From Bhargavaea ullalensis (GTDB lineage: Bacteria > Bacillota > Bacilli > Bacillales_A > Planococcaceae): a stretch of DNA of 64,000 bases. Shown here in pieces: positions 1 to 8,146 of this stretch (within the stretch, counting starts at the first letter, position 1; each line of letters opens with the position of its first letter). The DNA lies in assembly GCF_040545425.1 (NCBI RefSeq), contig NZ_JBEPLW010000008.1; one strand, given 5' to 3'. The notes beneath the pieces were generated by a model. The model saw only the letters and a program-made list of their open reading frames with translations, ran no database searches and had not been told where the DNA came from. The translations under genes and the position numbers were made by a program.

Positions 1-50
1 GTAAGCGAGGGCCCGCAGCGGAAATCCGAAGGATGTTCAGGAAAAAGAAA

Positions 51-94
51 AACTGTAGCCAAAGGAGCATTAGGCTCACTTTGTCTACAGTCTG
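51..94. repeat. imperfect intergenic hairpin
   Basis: CTGTAG, CAAAG and GAGC on the left face GCTC, CTTTG and CTACAG on the right, around a short ATTAG loop. The arms carry one or two mismatches. The hairpin sits just before a second, GC-rich hairpin. No coding region is visible in the first 127 bases, which may be the 3' region of a gene lying outside the window. It could be a terminator or a dispersed hairpin repeat. Confidence 0.45.
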
Positions 95-95
95 A

Positions 96-130
96 GGGCC
101 GGCGGAATCATTCCGCCGGCCCTTTCGTTA
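96..130. terminator. intrinsic terminator (gntR 3' end)
   Basis: Near-perfect GC-rich stem GGGCCGGCGGAAT/ATTCCGCCGGCCC with a tiny loop and a short T-rich tail on the plus strand. It lies directly beside the stop codon of the leftward GntR gene and could stop transcription from either side. Confidence 0.7.
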
Positions 131-796
131 TGCATTGGAAGACCTGGAAGCCTTGAGTTCATCAATCGCCGAAATCCAGTTTGTCCTCATGATGGAAGCG
201 GCCTGTTCGCCGTCCCCCTCTTTCATCGCCCGGATGATCGCCTCGTGTTCCTGGACCGACTGTTCCCTGAGCACGATGGCATCATGGAAGAACTGCCGCC
301 GCACATGGGCCTGCAGATTATCCACCACTGTATGGATATACGGATTATCCGCAAGATCCACGATGATCTGGTGGAACTGCTCATCGATCCGCAGTGCCGC
401 CTCATCGTCCCCGGAGCGGACGGCTCTTGCGAATTCTTCATTGGCCTCGCTCAGCCGCCGGGCAGTTTCCCCGTCCAGCTTGGGCGCCGCGATTTCGGCG
501 GACAATGCCTGAAGCGCCGCAAGCGGGGGCAGCAGGTCATTGATCGCTTCGGGATCCACCTCTGTCACCTGAGTCGCTTTCCCGGGATACATTTTCACGA
601 ATCCCTGTGTCTCCAGAAGCTGCAGGGATTCCCGGACGGGCGTCCGGCTCACCCCCAGTGCCTGGGCAATCTCAAGATCATTCAGCTTTTCACCCGGACG
701 CAGTGTCCCGTCGATGATCCAGTGCTGCAGCTGGTTGAAGGCGGCTTCTTTGGCGGTCAGCCGAACCGGCCTTGAATGGTCTGTTGGAATCGGCAT
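128..796 (-). CDS. GntR-family (FCD) transcriptional regulator
   Basis: Predicted DNA-binding repressor. The N-terminal winged helix-turn-helix has the GntR signature (GTLRPGEKLND, then LGVSRTPVRESLQLLE, about residues 30-65). The C-terminal helical FCD ligand domain supplies the usual D/H/H metal or carboxylate ligands (DEQFHQ, FHDAI, EHEAI). I prefer the ATG at 796, which has an AGGGGTG site about 9 nt upstream, over a GTG at 808 with no good site. A TATAAT box and a perfect 18-bp palindrome lie upstream, suggesting autoregulation. No neighbouring enzyme operon identifies the ligand; FCD regulators usually sense small organic acids or sugar acids. Confidence 0.85.
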   Translation of the reverse strand: MPIPTDHSRPVRLTAKEAAFNQLQHWIIDGTLRPGEKLNDLEIAQALGVSRTPVRESLQLLETQGFVKMYPGKATQVTEVDPEAINDLLPPLAALQALSAEIAAPKLDGETARRLSEANEEFARAVRSGDDEAALRIDEQFHQIIVDLADNPYIHTVVDNLQAHVRRQFFHDAIVLREQSVQEHEAIIRAMKEGDGEQAASIMRTNWISAIDELKASRSSNA

Positions 797-869
797 ATCT
801 CTACTCACCCCTGTCCCGGAAAAAACCGGGTCTGATGAATTGATTATACTTGAAAATTCAGTTCAATGA

Positions 870-887
870 TATGCAATATATTGCATA
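870..887. promoter_or_regulatory. 18-bp palindromic operator candidate
   Basis: TATGCAATATATTGCATA is a perfect palindrome about 75 bp upstream of the GntR start codon. Size and AT-rich centre fit sites bound by GntR/FCD dimers, so autoregulation is the simplest reading. On the minus strand a TATAAT lies between it and the gene. Confidence 0.6.
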
Positions 888-904
888 ACGACGCTGTACA
901 GCAA

Positions 905-1234
905 TTATTCCGGTATTCCCTGCCCCGGTTCAATCCACCGGGTGGCCCATGTCTGGATTTCCTGAAGCACCGGCAGAAGCGCCATTCCCTTGTCCGTCAG
1001 GCTGTATTCAATGCGCGACGGAGTGTCCGGGAAAACGGTGCGGCTGACAATGCCGTGTTGTTCCAGTTCTTTCAGCCGCTCGGACAAAAGACGATTGCTG
1101 ATCCCGATTTGTTCTGTGACGGCACAGAAACGCCGGGGGCCTTCGAGTAGGGAGAAAATGATCAGCGCGTTCCAGCGCCGGCTCAGCAGCGAGACGGCCT
1201 GCTCAAACCGCGGGCACAGTTCTGTCTGTTCCAT
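905..1234 (-). CDS. HxlR-family transcriptional regulator
   Basis: 109-residue winged helix protein with the HxlR pattern: an N-terminal Cys in ELCPRFEQAVSLLSRRW, the recognition region GISNRLLSERLKELEQHGIV, and the wing TPSRIEYSLTDKG. In Bacillus the relatives YodB, CatR and HypR use that Cys to sense quinones or diamide. The ATG at 1234 is preceded by AAGGAGTG at good spacing, so the ORF extension upstream is not used. It is divergent from a dioxygenase-type gene whose promoter holds two HxlR-like inverted repeats, as in the catDE/CatR arrangement. The inducer is inferred, not shown. Confidence 0.9.
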   Translation of the reverse strand: MEQTELCPRFEQAVSLLSRRWNALIIFSLLEGPRRFCAVTEQIGISNRLLSERLKELEQHGIVSRTVFPDTPSRIEYSLTDKGMALLPVLQEIQTWATRWIEPGQGIPE

Positions 1235-1289
1235 GCGAATCACTCCTTGTGCCCAGTTTATCACAGCCGTCTCCTCCGGAAAACAAATT

Positions 1290-1341
1290 AGTTACTTGAC
1301 GTAACTGGATCCAACCAGTATCTTGGTTACAAAATGTAACC
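1290..1341 (+). promoter_or_regulatory. sigma-A promoter with two HxlR-type operators
   Basis: TTGACG (1296-1301) and TATCTT (1319-1324) are 17 bp apart. GTTAC-5-GTAAC (1291-1305) overlaps the -35 box, and GGTTAC-5-GTAACC (1325-1341) lies just downstream of the -10 box. The sites are 35 bp apart centre to centre, and the TTAC/GTAA half-sites resemble those of HxlR-family repressors. A dimer on either site would block polymerase. Confidence 0.75.
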
Positions 1342-1358
1342 TCGGAAGGAGAATGAAT

Positions 1359-2201
1359 TTGACTGTCTTTCACCGTGCACCGGCAACGTTTGTCAGATCC
1401 GTCGAGTTGAACGTGTTGGATTTGACCGCAATGACCACATTTTACAGGGAGATCATCGGCCTGGAGATTTTGGACAAAAAAGATGGCCGCGTCGAGCTTG
1501 CCGCCGGCGGAAAGACGCCGCTTCTCGTGCTCCGTACAAGCGAAACGGTGCATCCGAAACACCCGCGCAGGACCGGCCTTTACCACTTCGCCCTGTTGCT
1601 GCCTTCGCGTGCGGATCTGGGGACGGCCGTCCGCCATCTCAGCCGGCACGGCATCCCGATCGGAGCTGCCGACCATCTCGTGAGCGAGGCGGTTTATCTG
1701 GAAGACCCGGAAGGCAACGGCATCGAAATCTACCGTGACCTTCCGCCGGATCAATGGAAATGGGACGGTGCCGAAGTGCGCATGGCGACCGAGCCTCTGG
1801 ATCTGCCGGCTGTCCTTGCCGCCGCGGATGCGAAATGGGAGGGCATGCCGCCGGATACCGTCATGGGCCATATCCACTTGCATGTGTCGGACCTGGAGGA
1901 GGCCCGCCGATTCTACGGAGACGGGCTCGGGTTCAAAGTCGTGAGCCACTATCCGCAGGCGCTGTTCATGTCCGACTCCGGCTACCATCATCATATCGGC
2001 CTGAACACGTGGAACGGGAAAGGGGTGCTTCCGCAAGGGCCGGACAGTGCCGGTCTTGCGGCATTCACGGTCGTGTTCCCTAATGACACAACCCGGTCGG
2101 CCGCCGCGGGGCGCCTCCGCTCACTCGGCTGGGAACCGTCCGGCGCAGGAGACCGGATGACCGTTTCCGATCCGTCCGGCAACCGGATCCTCCTCGCTTG
2201 A
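1359..2201 (+). CDS. VOC-family ring-cleavage dioxygenase (CatE-like)
   Basis: Two glyoxalase/bleomycin-resistance (VOC) modules in tandem, at about residues 10-130 and 165-280, with likely metal ligands in HFALLLPSRADLG, GHIHLHVSD and the final VSDPSGNRI region. This is the layout of extradiol catechol-2,3-dioxygenases such as CatE. A TTG at 1359 has GGAAGGAG 7 nt upstream and fits better than the ATG at 1353, only 1 nt from that site. The HxlR regulator divergent to it suggests induction by quinones or catechols. Some relatives are only glyoxalase-like, so the substrate remains inferred. Confidence 0.8.
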   Translation: MTVFHRAPATFVRSVELNVLDLTAMTTFYREIIGLEILDKKDGRVELAAGGKTPLLVLRTSETVHPKHPRRTGLYHFALLLPSRADLGTAVRHLSRHGIPIGAADHLVSEAVYLEDPEGNGIEIYRDLPPDQWKWDGAEVRMATEPLDLPAVLAAADAKWEGMPPDTVMGHIHLHVSDLEEARRFYGDGLGFKVVSHYPQALFMSDSGYHHHIGLNTWNGKGVLPQGPDSAGLAAFTVVFPNDTTRSAAAGRLRSLGWEPSGAGDRMTVSDPSGNRILLA

Positions 2202-2246
2202 AAATCCGCTTCATTTCTTTGAAACCATGGGTGCCGGCAATCGTAT

Positions 2247-2275
2247 GAACGATGTATACTTAAGGCATATCGTTC
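2247..2275. promoter_or_regulatory. inverted repeat around a -10 box
   Basis: GAACGAT (2247-2253) and ATCGTTC (2269-2275) flank a TATACT -10-like box at 2255-2260, 35-40 bp before the AI-2E-type transporter gene. It may be an operator. No convincing -35 box is visible. Confidence 0.4.
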
Positions 2276-2294
2276 GTCTACGAAAGGGGTTCCC

Positions 2295-3383
2295 ATGACT
2301 AAGAAACTGTGGTTCCAGGCGGGTGTCGGCATTTTGCTCGCCCTGCTCATCATTCATTTCTTCATCGACATCAAAGGGATCTTTTCGCCGATCCTGATCA
2401 TCCTGAAGACGATATTCCTCCCGTTGCTCGTCGGCGGAGTGCTGTATTATCTGACCGAGCCGGTGCAGCGGCTGCTGGAAAAGTATAAATTCCCCAGATG
2501 GGCCAGCATCCTCAGCTGCCTGCTCCTGATTGTCGCCGTCCTGTGGGCGCTGTATGCGATGATCGGCCCGATGATCAACAAGCAGGCGAATGCGTTCGCC
2601 GACAACCTGCCCGAAATCGCGGATCAGGTCGAGGAATCGGTGAACTATGTGCTGGACCGCCGGGAGGAGTGGCCGGACTTCGTCGAAAATGGCATTCAGA
2701 CCGCACGGGAGCGGGTGAACGAAATCGCACTCGGCCTCGGCGGCGGTCTCGTTTCATTCCTGACCGGGTTCTTCCAGACGATCTTCATGCTCGTGCTTGC
2801 GCCGTTCTTCCTCGTCTACATGCTGAAGGACCATGAACGGTTCATCCCGTTCGTGTCGAAATTCTTTTCGGGTGACACGAAAACATTCGTCGTCCGCACG
2901 CTTCAGGACGTCAACCGCACGCTCAAGACATACATTCAGGGACAGATGCTCGTCAGCCTTTGCGTCGGCATCATGCTGCTCATCGGATACTTGATCATCG
3001 GCCTCCAGTATTCGCTCATCCTCGCGATCTTTGGCTTGTTCATGAACCTCGTGCCGTTCATCGGCCCGTGGGTGTCGGTCGTGCCGGCGCTGCTGATTGC
3101 GCTTATCCAGGATCCGAAGCTGCTCATCGGCGTGGCGATCGTCATGGTGGTTGCCCAGCAGGTCGAAAGCAACCTCATCACGCCGAACGTCATGGGCAAG
3201 TCACTCGACATCCACCCGCTCACCGTCATCACGGTAATCCTCGCCGCAGGCAACATCGCCGGCTTCGTCGGCATCCTGCTCGGCGTCCCGGCCTATGCGG
3301 TCGGCAAAGTCATCATCGGCAACCTGTATGAACGCCGGCGGGTCATCCGCCAGGCGGCGACAAGCGACGTGGCAAGCGAATAG
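2295..3383 (+). CDS. AI-2E family transporter (YtvI/PerM-like)
   Basis: 362-residue polytopic membrane protein. Two hydrophobic segments lie at the N-terminus (residues 8-50). A soluble central part (about 85-140) is followed by several helices, with the family signatures LVSFLTGFFQTIFMLVLAPFF and, near the C-terminus, NLVPFIGPWVSVVPA and QQVESNLITPNVMGKSLDIHPL. Members include TqsA-type autoinducer exporters and cation/proton antiporters, so the substrate cannot be read from sequence. It starts at an ATG behind AAAGGGG and is followed at once by a terminator, indicating a single-gene unit. Confidence 0.9.
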   Translation: MTKKLWFQAGVGILLALLIIHFFIDIKGIFSPILIILKTIFLPLLVGGVLYYLTEPVQRLLEKYKFPRWASILSCLLLIVAVLWALYAMIGPMINKQANAFADNLPEIADQVEESVNYVLDRREEWPDFVENGIQTARERVNEIALGLGGGLVSFLTGFFQTIFMLVLAPFFLVYMLKDHERFIPFVSKFFSGDTKTFVVRTLQDVNRTLKTYIQGQMLVSLCVGIMLLIGYLIIGLQYSLILAIFGLFMNLVPFIGPWVSVVPALLIALIQDPKLLIGVAIVMVVAQQVESNLITPNVMGKSLDIHPLTVITVILAAGNIAGFVGILLGVPAYAVGKVIIGNLYERRRVIRQAATSDVASE

Positions 3384-3390
3384 AAACTGA

Positions 3391-3418
3391 AAAACCGCGG
3401 TCTCCGGGCCGCGGTTTT
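3391..3418. terminator. bidirectional terminator
   Basis: AAAACCGCGG/CCGCGGTTTT stem with an 8-nt loop, between the convergent AI-2E and CHY genes. The A and T tracts serve both strands. Confidence 0.8.
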
Positions 3419-3429
3419 CGTGTGCGGTT

Positions 3430-3756
3430 TTATTCGAAGTAAAGACCCCTGTGCAGCTGGCACCCCGGATTGAACGCGGCGCCGCAGGACGGGCATGCCG
3501 GATCTCCCTCCAAGTATTCGCGGATCGTCAGCAGGTGCCCGCATCCGCCGCACAGGACTGCCTCCTCCCCGAACCGGTCCGCCGGCCAGACCGCATGGCC
3601 GCCGCATCCCGCTTCCGCATGGCAGGAATGACAAGGAAACCACCTGCCGCAGCAATAAAACCGGATGGCGATCCGGTCCCGCTCCCCGTGGTAATGCCGG
3701 CAGCGCGTCTCGCCGTCCAGAACCGGCCCTTCCACTTCCAAGCCGTGAATCCGCAT
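3430..3756 (-). CDS. CHY zinc-finger protein
   Basis: 108 residues dominated by metal-binding motifs: CRHYHGERD near the N-terminus, FYCCGRWFPCHSCH, then CGGCG and CPSCGAAFNPGCQLH, giving enough Cys and His for two or three zinc ions. This matches the CHY-type finger in small stand-alone bacterial proteins of unknown role. The ATG at 3756 is the only good start. It faces away from bioY, sharing a 108-bp intergenic region with the biotin promoter. Confidence 0.85.
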   Translation of the reverse strand: MRIHGLEVEGPVLDGETRCRHYHGERDRIAIRFYCCGRWFPCHSCHAEAGCGGHAVWPADRFGEEAVLCGGCGHLLTIREYLEGDPACPSCGAAFNPGCQLHRGLYFE

Positions 3757-3784
3757 CCGCTTCCTCTCCCTTCAAAATGCCCGG

Positions 3785-3847
3785 TTGACGGGCTTTCATT
3801 CAGTATATATCATAGAAGGGTCAACTGAAATAAAAAACAGGTTAACC
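3785..3847 (+). promoter_or_regulatory. bioY promoter with BirA-like operator
   Basis: TTGACG (3785-3790) and TATCAT (3808-3813) are separated by 17 bp. Around the expected start site lie the half-sites GGTCAACTG (3819-3827) and AGGTTAACC (3839-3846). They resemble the GTTAAC-type arms of the Bacillus BirA operator, with mismatches in the left arm. Biotin-dependent repression is therefore likely. Confidence 0.55.
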
Positions 3848-3864
3848 AAAAGGGGAAAACAACG

Positions 3865-4419
3865 ATGGGAAACGAACGACTCAAAATGATGATACTGGCG
3901 GCCCTGTTTGCCGCATTGATGGGCGTGGGGGCGCAGATCATCATCCCGGTGCCGCCTGTGCCGTTCACCGCACAGACGCTCGTCCTGCCGCTCATGGCCG
4001 TCATCCTCGGCAAGCGGTACGGAACGCTGGCGGCGACGCTGTATGTTCTGCTCGGCGCGATCGGCATCCCGGTGTTCGCCGGCATGAAAGCGGGGCTCGG
4101 CATCATCTTCGGCCCGACCGGCGGCTTCATCCTCAGCTATATTCCGGCGGCTTTCCTGATCGGCTTTATTTTCGAGAAGGGCGGCGGACGGACGGCGGCG
4201 GGAATCGCGGCAACAGTAGTGGGGGCGTTGTTCGTCCTGCTGGCGGGCTCGGTCTGGCTCAAGTACATGGCAGGCCTTTCCTGGACCGGCGCATTCGCCG
4301 GCGGCATGATCCCGTTTATCATTCCGGATATGGTGAAAGCGATATTCGCCGCCGTCTTTGGCGTGCTTGTCCGGAAACGCCTCGAAACCGCCCGGCTGCT
4401 TCCGGCGGCACTTCGGTGA
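3865..4419 (+). CDS. bioY: biotin ECF transporter S component
   Basis: 184-residue membrane protein that binds biotin and partners with the shared EcfA/EcfT module, which is not in this window. BioY signatures are clear: IIIPVPPVPFTAQTLVLPL, the loop GAIGIPVFAG, and GPTGGFILSYIPAAFLIG, with five or six hydrophobic helices. The promoter has a BirA-like operator, supporting biotin control. An intrinsic terminator follows the stop codon, so it is monocistronic. Confidence 0.95.
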   Translation: MGNERLKMMILAALFAALMGVGAQIIIPVPPVPFTAQTLVLPLMAVILGKRYGTLAATLYVLLGAIGIPVFAGMKAGLGIIFGPTGGFILSYIPAAFLIGFIFEKGGGRTAAGIAATVVGALFVLLAGSVWLKYMAGLSWTGAFAGGMIPFIIPDMVKAIFAAVFGVLVRKRLETARLLPAALR

Positions 4420-4433
4420 TCAAAGGTTCCCAA

Positions 4434-4463
4434 GAGCCCTTCCATGCGGAGGGCTTCTTTGTT
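4434..4463 (+). terminator. bioY terminator
   Basis: AGCCCTTCC/GGAGGGCT stem with a 4-nt loop, followed by TCTTTGTTTT. Confidence 0.75.
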
Positions 4464-4551
4464 TTGGCCAACCTTTCCCGATTCAGGGGAAGGTCCTGGG
4501 GGCGGGGTCTGGTAAGATCAGATCAATACAACAGAGAGAAGGGAATTCACC

Positions 4552-5208
4552 ATGAAAAAATGGATCGTGCTTGTGCTGATCATCCTGCTTGCGGGATGCG
4601 GCGCCAACGGAAAAGCGGAAAATGCGGCAGATGAGGCAAATCCGGATGCTCCCGAAAATGGGGAAGCGCCGGCCGGGGAAGAACAGGCGGAAGGCGGAGC
4701 GGTGGAAGTCGACAAAGGACTGTTCAACGTGGAAGTGACGGTGCCGCCTTCGTTCTTTGAAGGGGAAGACATCGACGAGGCGGTGGAGCAGGCGAAGGCG
4801 GAAGGGAAAGCCGACGCGGTGAAAAACGCCGACGGCTCCGTGACGTTTAAAATGTCGAAGGACCAGCACAAGGAGATGATGGCCGAGCTGCTGGAAAGCG
4901 TGGAAGGGCTGACGAACGAGATGAAAGGCGGCGACTATCCGTCGATCCGGGACATCACCCACGATAAGAGATATACAAAGTTTGAGGTCACCGTCGACCG
5001 GGAGCAGTTCGAAAACTCTTTTGACGGATTCGCGCTGCTCGGCGTCGGCTTTGCCGGCATGTATGTCCAGCTGTTCGACGGCGTGAAACCGGATGATCTC
5101 GGGGTGAAGGTCAGCCTGATTGACGAGGCGACGGGCGAGCCGTTCGATGAAATGATCTTCCCTGACGTGTTGGATGAGATGGAAGAATCGGGAACAGAAA
5201 TGGAATGA
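4552..5208 (+). CDS. secreted lipoprotein, unknown function
   Basis: 218 residues. The signal peptide MKKWIVLVLIILLAGC ends in a lipobox (LLAGC), so Cys16 should be lipidated and the protein anchored outside the membrane. An acidic Ala/Glu/Gly linker (residues 20-60) is followed by a folded domain with the segment KFEVTVDREQFENSFDGFALLGVGFAGMYVQLFDG. A good AGAAGGGA site precedes the ATG. I do not recognise the mature domain. It is a single-gene unit closed by its own terminator. Confidence 0.8.
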   Translation: MKKWIVLVLIILLAGCGANGKAENAADEANPDAPENGEAPAGEEQAEGGAVEVDKGLFNVEVTVPPSFFEGEDIDEAVEQAKAEGKADAVKNADGSVTFKMSKDQHKEMMAELLESVEGLTNEMKGGDYPSIRDITHDKRYTKFEVTVDREQFENSFDGFALLGVGFAGMYVQLFDGVKPDDLGVKVSLIDEATGEPFDEMIFPDVLDEMEESGTEME

Positions 5209-5215
5209 ACACCCG

Positions 5216-5250
5216 AAAACCGGCGGAGGCGGAAGCTCCCGCCGGTTTTT
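5216..5250 (+). terminator. terminator after the lipoprotein gene
   Basis: CCGGCGG/CCGCCGG stem (AAAACC before, GGTTTTT after) with a 12-nt loop. Confidence 0.8.
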
Positions 5251-5324
5251 GCGCCTATTCAAAGCGGGTTTTGTCCATACTATCTTCCCGAAGGCTTTCG
5301 GGCTGAAAAAGAAGGAGGGGTTCC

Positions 5325-5603
5325 GTGGCCGAATTTCCCCATATCACCACCAATATATGGGACGTATTTCTCGCCGTCCCGCTTGTGCTCATCGGCACGC
5401 AGATCCTGAAGCACTCATTTCGCATCCCCCCGGCAGTCGTTCCGACCGTTGCCGTCGCAATCGGGCTTCTGATTTCCGTTTTCGTCAGCCACCCGAATAA
5501 CCTTCTGGCCGGTTTGTTCATGGGCACGCTTTACGGGGCGGCGGCCGTGTCATTCTACGTGTCGGCGAAGCTGTCGATCCGGGCCTACCGGGCGAGGGGC
5601 TAG
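5325..5603 (+). CDS. small integral membrane protein, unknown
   Basis: 92 residues starting at a GTG behind GAAGGAGGGG. Three hydrophobic segments are visible (about 13-27, 37-54 and 60-82) with a basic C-terminus (SIRAYRARG), consistent with a cytoplasmic tail. It resembles small Bacillales membrane proteins of the holin-like size class but I cannot assign a family. It is 60 bp upstream of an MBL hydrolase gene and may be co-transcribed. Confidence 0.65.
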   Translation: MAEFPHITTNIWDVFLAVPLVLIGTQILKHSFRIPPAVVPTVAVAIGLLISVFVSHPNNLLAGLFMGTLYGAAAVSFYVSAKLSIRAYRARG

Positions 5604-5665
5604 TGTGATTTCCTGAAAAGCGGGAAAGGGATAGAAGAACGGACAAAACGGGAGGAGATCGATCG

Positions 5666-6538
5666 ATGGATCATCAAGAGCCGATGGAAAGAAGCGCATC
5701 CACGGAGCGGATGCAGCCGATCACGTCCGTCAACAGCGGCGACGGCATTCCGATGGGCGAGGACCTGTACAGCTTCACGATCCAGATTGTCAACGTCATC
5801 TTTTACGGCCGGCCTGGGCCCGGGAACGAATGGGTGCTCATCGATGCCGGCATGCCAAAATCAGGCGAGAAGATCATCGGGGAGGCGGTCAAGCGGTTCG
5901 GAGAAGACAATCCGCCGAAGGCCATCATCCTTACGCATGCCCACTTCGACCACATCGGAGGATTGATTGACGTGCTCGAAAAGTGGGATGTCCCCGTTTA
6001 TGCGCACCCGCTGGAAATTCCGTACATCACGGGAATGCGGGATTATCCGGATCCGGACATGACGGTGGAAGGCGGCATGATCGCCAAGATGTCCAAGCTG
6101 TTCCCGACAGAAGCCATCGACATCGGAAGCAGGGCATACGAACTTCCGGAAGACGGCACCGTTCCCCACATGCCGGGCTGGCAGTGGATCCACACGCCGG
6201 GGCATTCGGAAGGTCATGTGTCGCTGTTCCGCGAGTCGGACGGCGCCCTGATTGCGGGAGATGCGTTCGTCACGGTCAAACAGGACGCCATGTACAAAGT
6301 GATGACCCAGGAACTTGAACTGAGCGGGCCGCCGGTTTACCTGACCCCGGACTGGGAATCGGCCGAGTCGTCGGTGAAGGCGCTCGCCATGCTGCAGCCC
6401 CGGATTGCACTCACCGGCCACGGCGTCCCGGTGAGCGGGGAATATTTGCAGAATCATCTCGGACGACTTGCCGAACATTTCAAGGAGCTCGCCGTCCCCG
6501 ACCACGGCAAGTACGTGGACGGACAAGACAAAGAATAA
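5666..6538 (+). CDS. MBL-fold metallo-hydrolase
   Basis: 290-residue soluble enzyme. The metallo-beta-lactamase core carries HAHFDHIGG (metal ligands), a further His in HTPGHSEGHVSLF, the Asp in AGDAFVT, and a C-terminal His in ALTGHGVPVSG. Together these make a complete two-metal site. This subgroup (YflN-like) is poorly characterised, and glyoxalase II- or lactonase-like hydrolysis is possible. It precedes the persulfide locus but is separated from it by that locus's own promoter, so a sulfur role is not implied. Confidence 0.85.
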   Translation: MDHQEPMERSASTERMQPITSVNSGDGIPMGEDLYSFTIQIVNVIFYGRPGPGNEWVLIDAGMPKSGEKIIGEAVKRFGEDNPPKAIILTHAHFDHIGGLIDVLEKWDVPVYAHPLEIPYITGMRDYPDPDMTVEGGMIAKMSKLFPTEAIDIGSRAYELPEDGTVPHMPGWQWIHTPGHSEGHVSLFRESDGALIAGDAFVTVKQDAMYKVMTQELELSGPPVYLTPDWESAESSVKALAMLQPRIALTGHGVPVSGEYLQNHLGRLAEHFKELAVPDHGKYVDGQDKE

Positions 6539-6614
6539 CCGGAAAGCCTGTGTCCCTGAATGCGGATGCAGGCTGTTTCCAATGACCTTGCAAAAAAGAT
6601 TTCGAGCAGACCGG

Positions 6615-6664
6615 TTGACCTTTTCATACGCCGGGGGGTATATTAGATTTACCCTAAGGGGTAT
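6615..6664 (+). promoter_or_regulatory. cst promoter with two CstR/CsoR-type operators
   Basis: TTGACC (6615-6620) and TATATT (6639-6644), 18 bp apart. ATACGCCGGGGGGTAT (6626-6641) spans the spacer and -10 box. A second site, TTTACCCTAAGGGGTATA (about 6648-6665), covers the expected start site. Both have the AC-rich/GT-rich arms and G-tract typical of CsoR-family sites, and a CsoR-family gene follows in the operon. Confidence 0.75.
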
Positions 6665-6693
6665 AAAACAAGTAACACCGGGGAGGAAGACTG

Positions 6694-8094
6694 ATGTTCT
6701 TACAAACATTTTTCGATGAACGGCTGGCCCAGTATGCGTACCTCATCGGCTGCCAGCGCACCGGGGAAGCCCTCATCATCGACCCGCCGCGGCACTCGGA
6801 AGAGATCGTCGCCCGTGCGGAAAAAGAAGGATTGCGCATCACGGCCGCGGCCGAGACGCATATCCACGCAGATTTCACATCCGGCGCACGCCAGCTGGCG
6901 GAAGACCTCGGCGCCCGGCTTTATCTGTCGGGTGAAGGCGGCGAAGGCTGGCAATACAACTATGCCGATTCCGTGGACGCCGTGCTGCTGAAGGACGGAG
7001 ACCATTTTTCCGTCGGCAACGTTGATTTTCAAGTGATGCACACGCCGGGCCATACGCCGGAAAGCCTTTCCTATATCCTGACCGACCGGGGCGGCGGCGC
7101 GGCCGGTCCGCTCGGCATCTTCACCGGCGACTTTGTCTTCGTCGGCGACATCGGGCGGCCGGATCTGCTTGAAAAGGCGGCAGGAATGGCCGGCACGGCG
7201 GATGAAGGCGCAAAGCAGCTGTTTGATTCCGTGCAACGGTTCAAAGGGCTGCCGGACCACCTGATCGTCTGGCCGGGACACGGGGCCGGATCCGCATGCG
7301 GGAAATCGCTCGGCGCCGTGCCGGTTTCAACGGTTGGCTATGAAAAGCAGAACAACTGGGCGATGAAGGAAGAAGACCGTGATGCCTTCATCGGCCGGAT
7401 CCTCGAAGGCCAGCCAGAAGCCCCTGCTTACTTTGCCATGATGAAAAAAGTGAACAAGGAAGGCCCGGACCTGCTCGGCCGCCAGCCGATTCCCGTTGTC
7501 GGCGCCGGGCGGTTCAATGAACTCCGCGATCAAGGAAACGGGTTGGTCCTCGACACCCGCCCGGCAGCCGAGGCAGGGAAGGCCCTTGTCAAAGGGGCGA
7601 TCAACATCCCGTTCAACAAGTCGTTCACGAACTGGGCCGGCTGGCTCATCGGTTATGATGAGCCGATTCTCGTCGTCGCGGAAGAAGGAACGGACGGCGC
7701 GATCCGCGAAGCACTCGAGTCGATCCATCTGGATCAAATCAAGGCGTTCGTCCGCCCGGAAACGGCGCTTGAAGCGGCCGGAACGGATTCGTACGGCACC
7801 TTGTCGCCCGACCAATTCGAAGAAGCAAAAAAACAGCATGACGCCCTCGTGATCGATGTCCGCAACGACTCGGAATGGAAGGCCGGCCGCATGCCGGGTG
7901 CACAACATCATTTCCTCGGCCATCTGAGGACCGAACAACTCCCGCACGACCGCAAACTTCTCGTCCATTGCCAGAGCGGCGCCCGCTCGGCGATCGCATC
8001 GAGCATCCTGAAAGCCCGGGGATTCCGGGACGTGCAGCACCTCGCGGGAGGATTCGGTGCCTGGAAGAGCAGCGGCCATGCTATAGTTGATTAA
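6694..8094 (+). CDS. cstB: persulfide dioxygenase-rhodanese fusion (CstB-type)
   Basis: 466-residue three-domain enzyme. Residues 1-240 form an MBL persulfide dioxygenase (ETHIHADFTSGA, HTPGHTPES, GDFVFVGDIGRPDLL, WPGHGAGSACGKS). Residues 265-355 form a rhodanese-like domain without a catalytic Cys (LDTRPAAEAGKALVKGAINIP). Residues 365-466 form an active rhodanese with the loop HCQSGARSA. This is the organisation of staphylococcal CstB, which oxidises low-molecular-weight persulfides and releases thiosulfate. It is first in an operon with a CstR-type regulator, two rhodaneses and a TauE-type exporter, and has operator sites upstream. Confidence 0.9.
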   Translation: MFLQTFFDERLAQYAYLIGCQRTGEALIIDPPRHSEEIVARAEKEGLRITAAAETHIHADFTSGARQLAEDLGARLYLSGEGGEGWQYNYADSVDAVLLKDGDHFSVGNVDFQVMHTPGHTPESLSYILTDRGGGAAGPLGIFTGDFVFVGDIGRPDLLEKAAGMAGTADEGAKQLFDSVQRFKGLPDHLIVWPGHGAGSACGKSLGAVPVSTVGYEKQNNWAMKEEDRDAFIGRILEGQPEAPAYFAMMKKVNKEGPDLLGRQPIPVVGAGRFNELRDQGNGLVLDTRPAAEAGKALVKGAINIPFNKSFTNWAGWLIGYDEPILVVAEEGTDGAIREALESIHLDQIKAFVRPETALEAAGTDSYGTLSPDQFEEAKKQHDALVIDVRNDSEWKAGRMPGAQHHFLGHLRTEQLPHDRKLLVHCQSGARSAIASSILKARGFRDVQHLAGGFGAWKSSGHAIVD

Positions 8095-8146
8095 AAACGG
8101 GCCGAAAGACGAAAAACTCCCTGCCGGCCCGGGAAGGAGCCGAACG

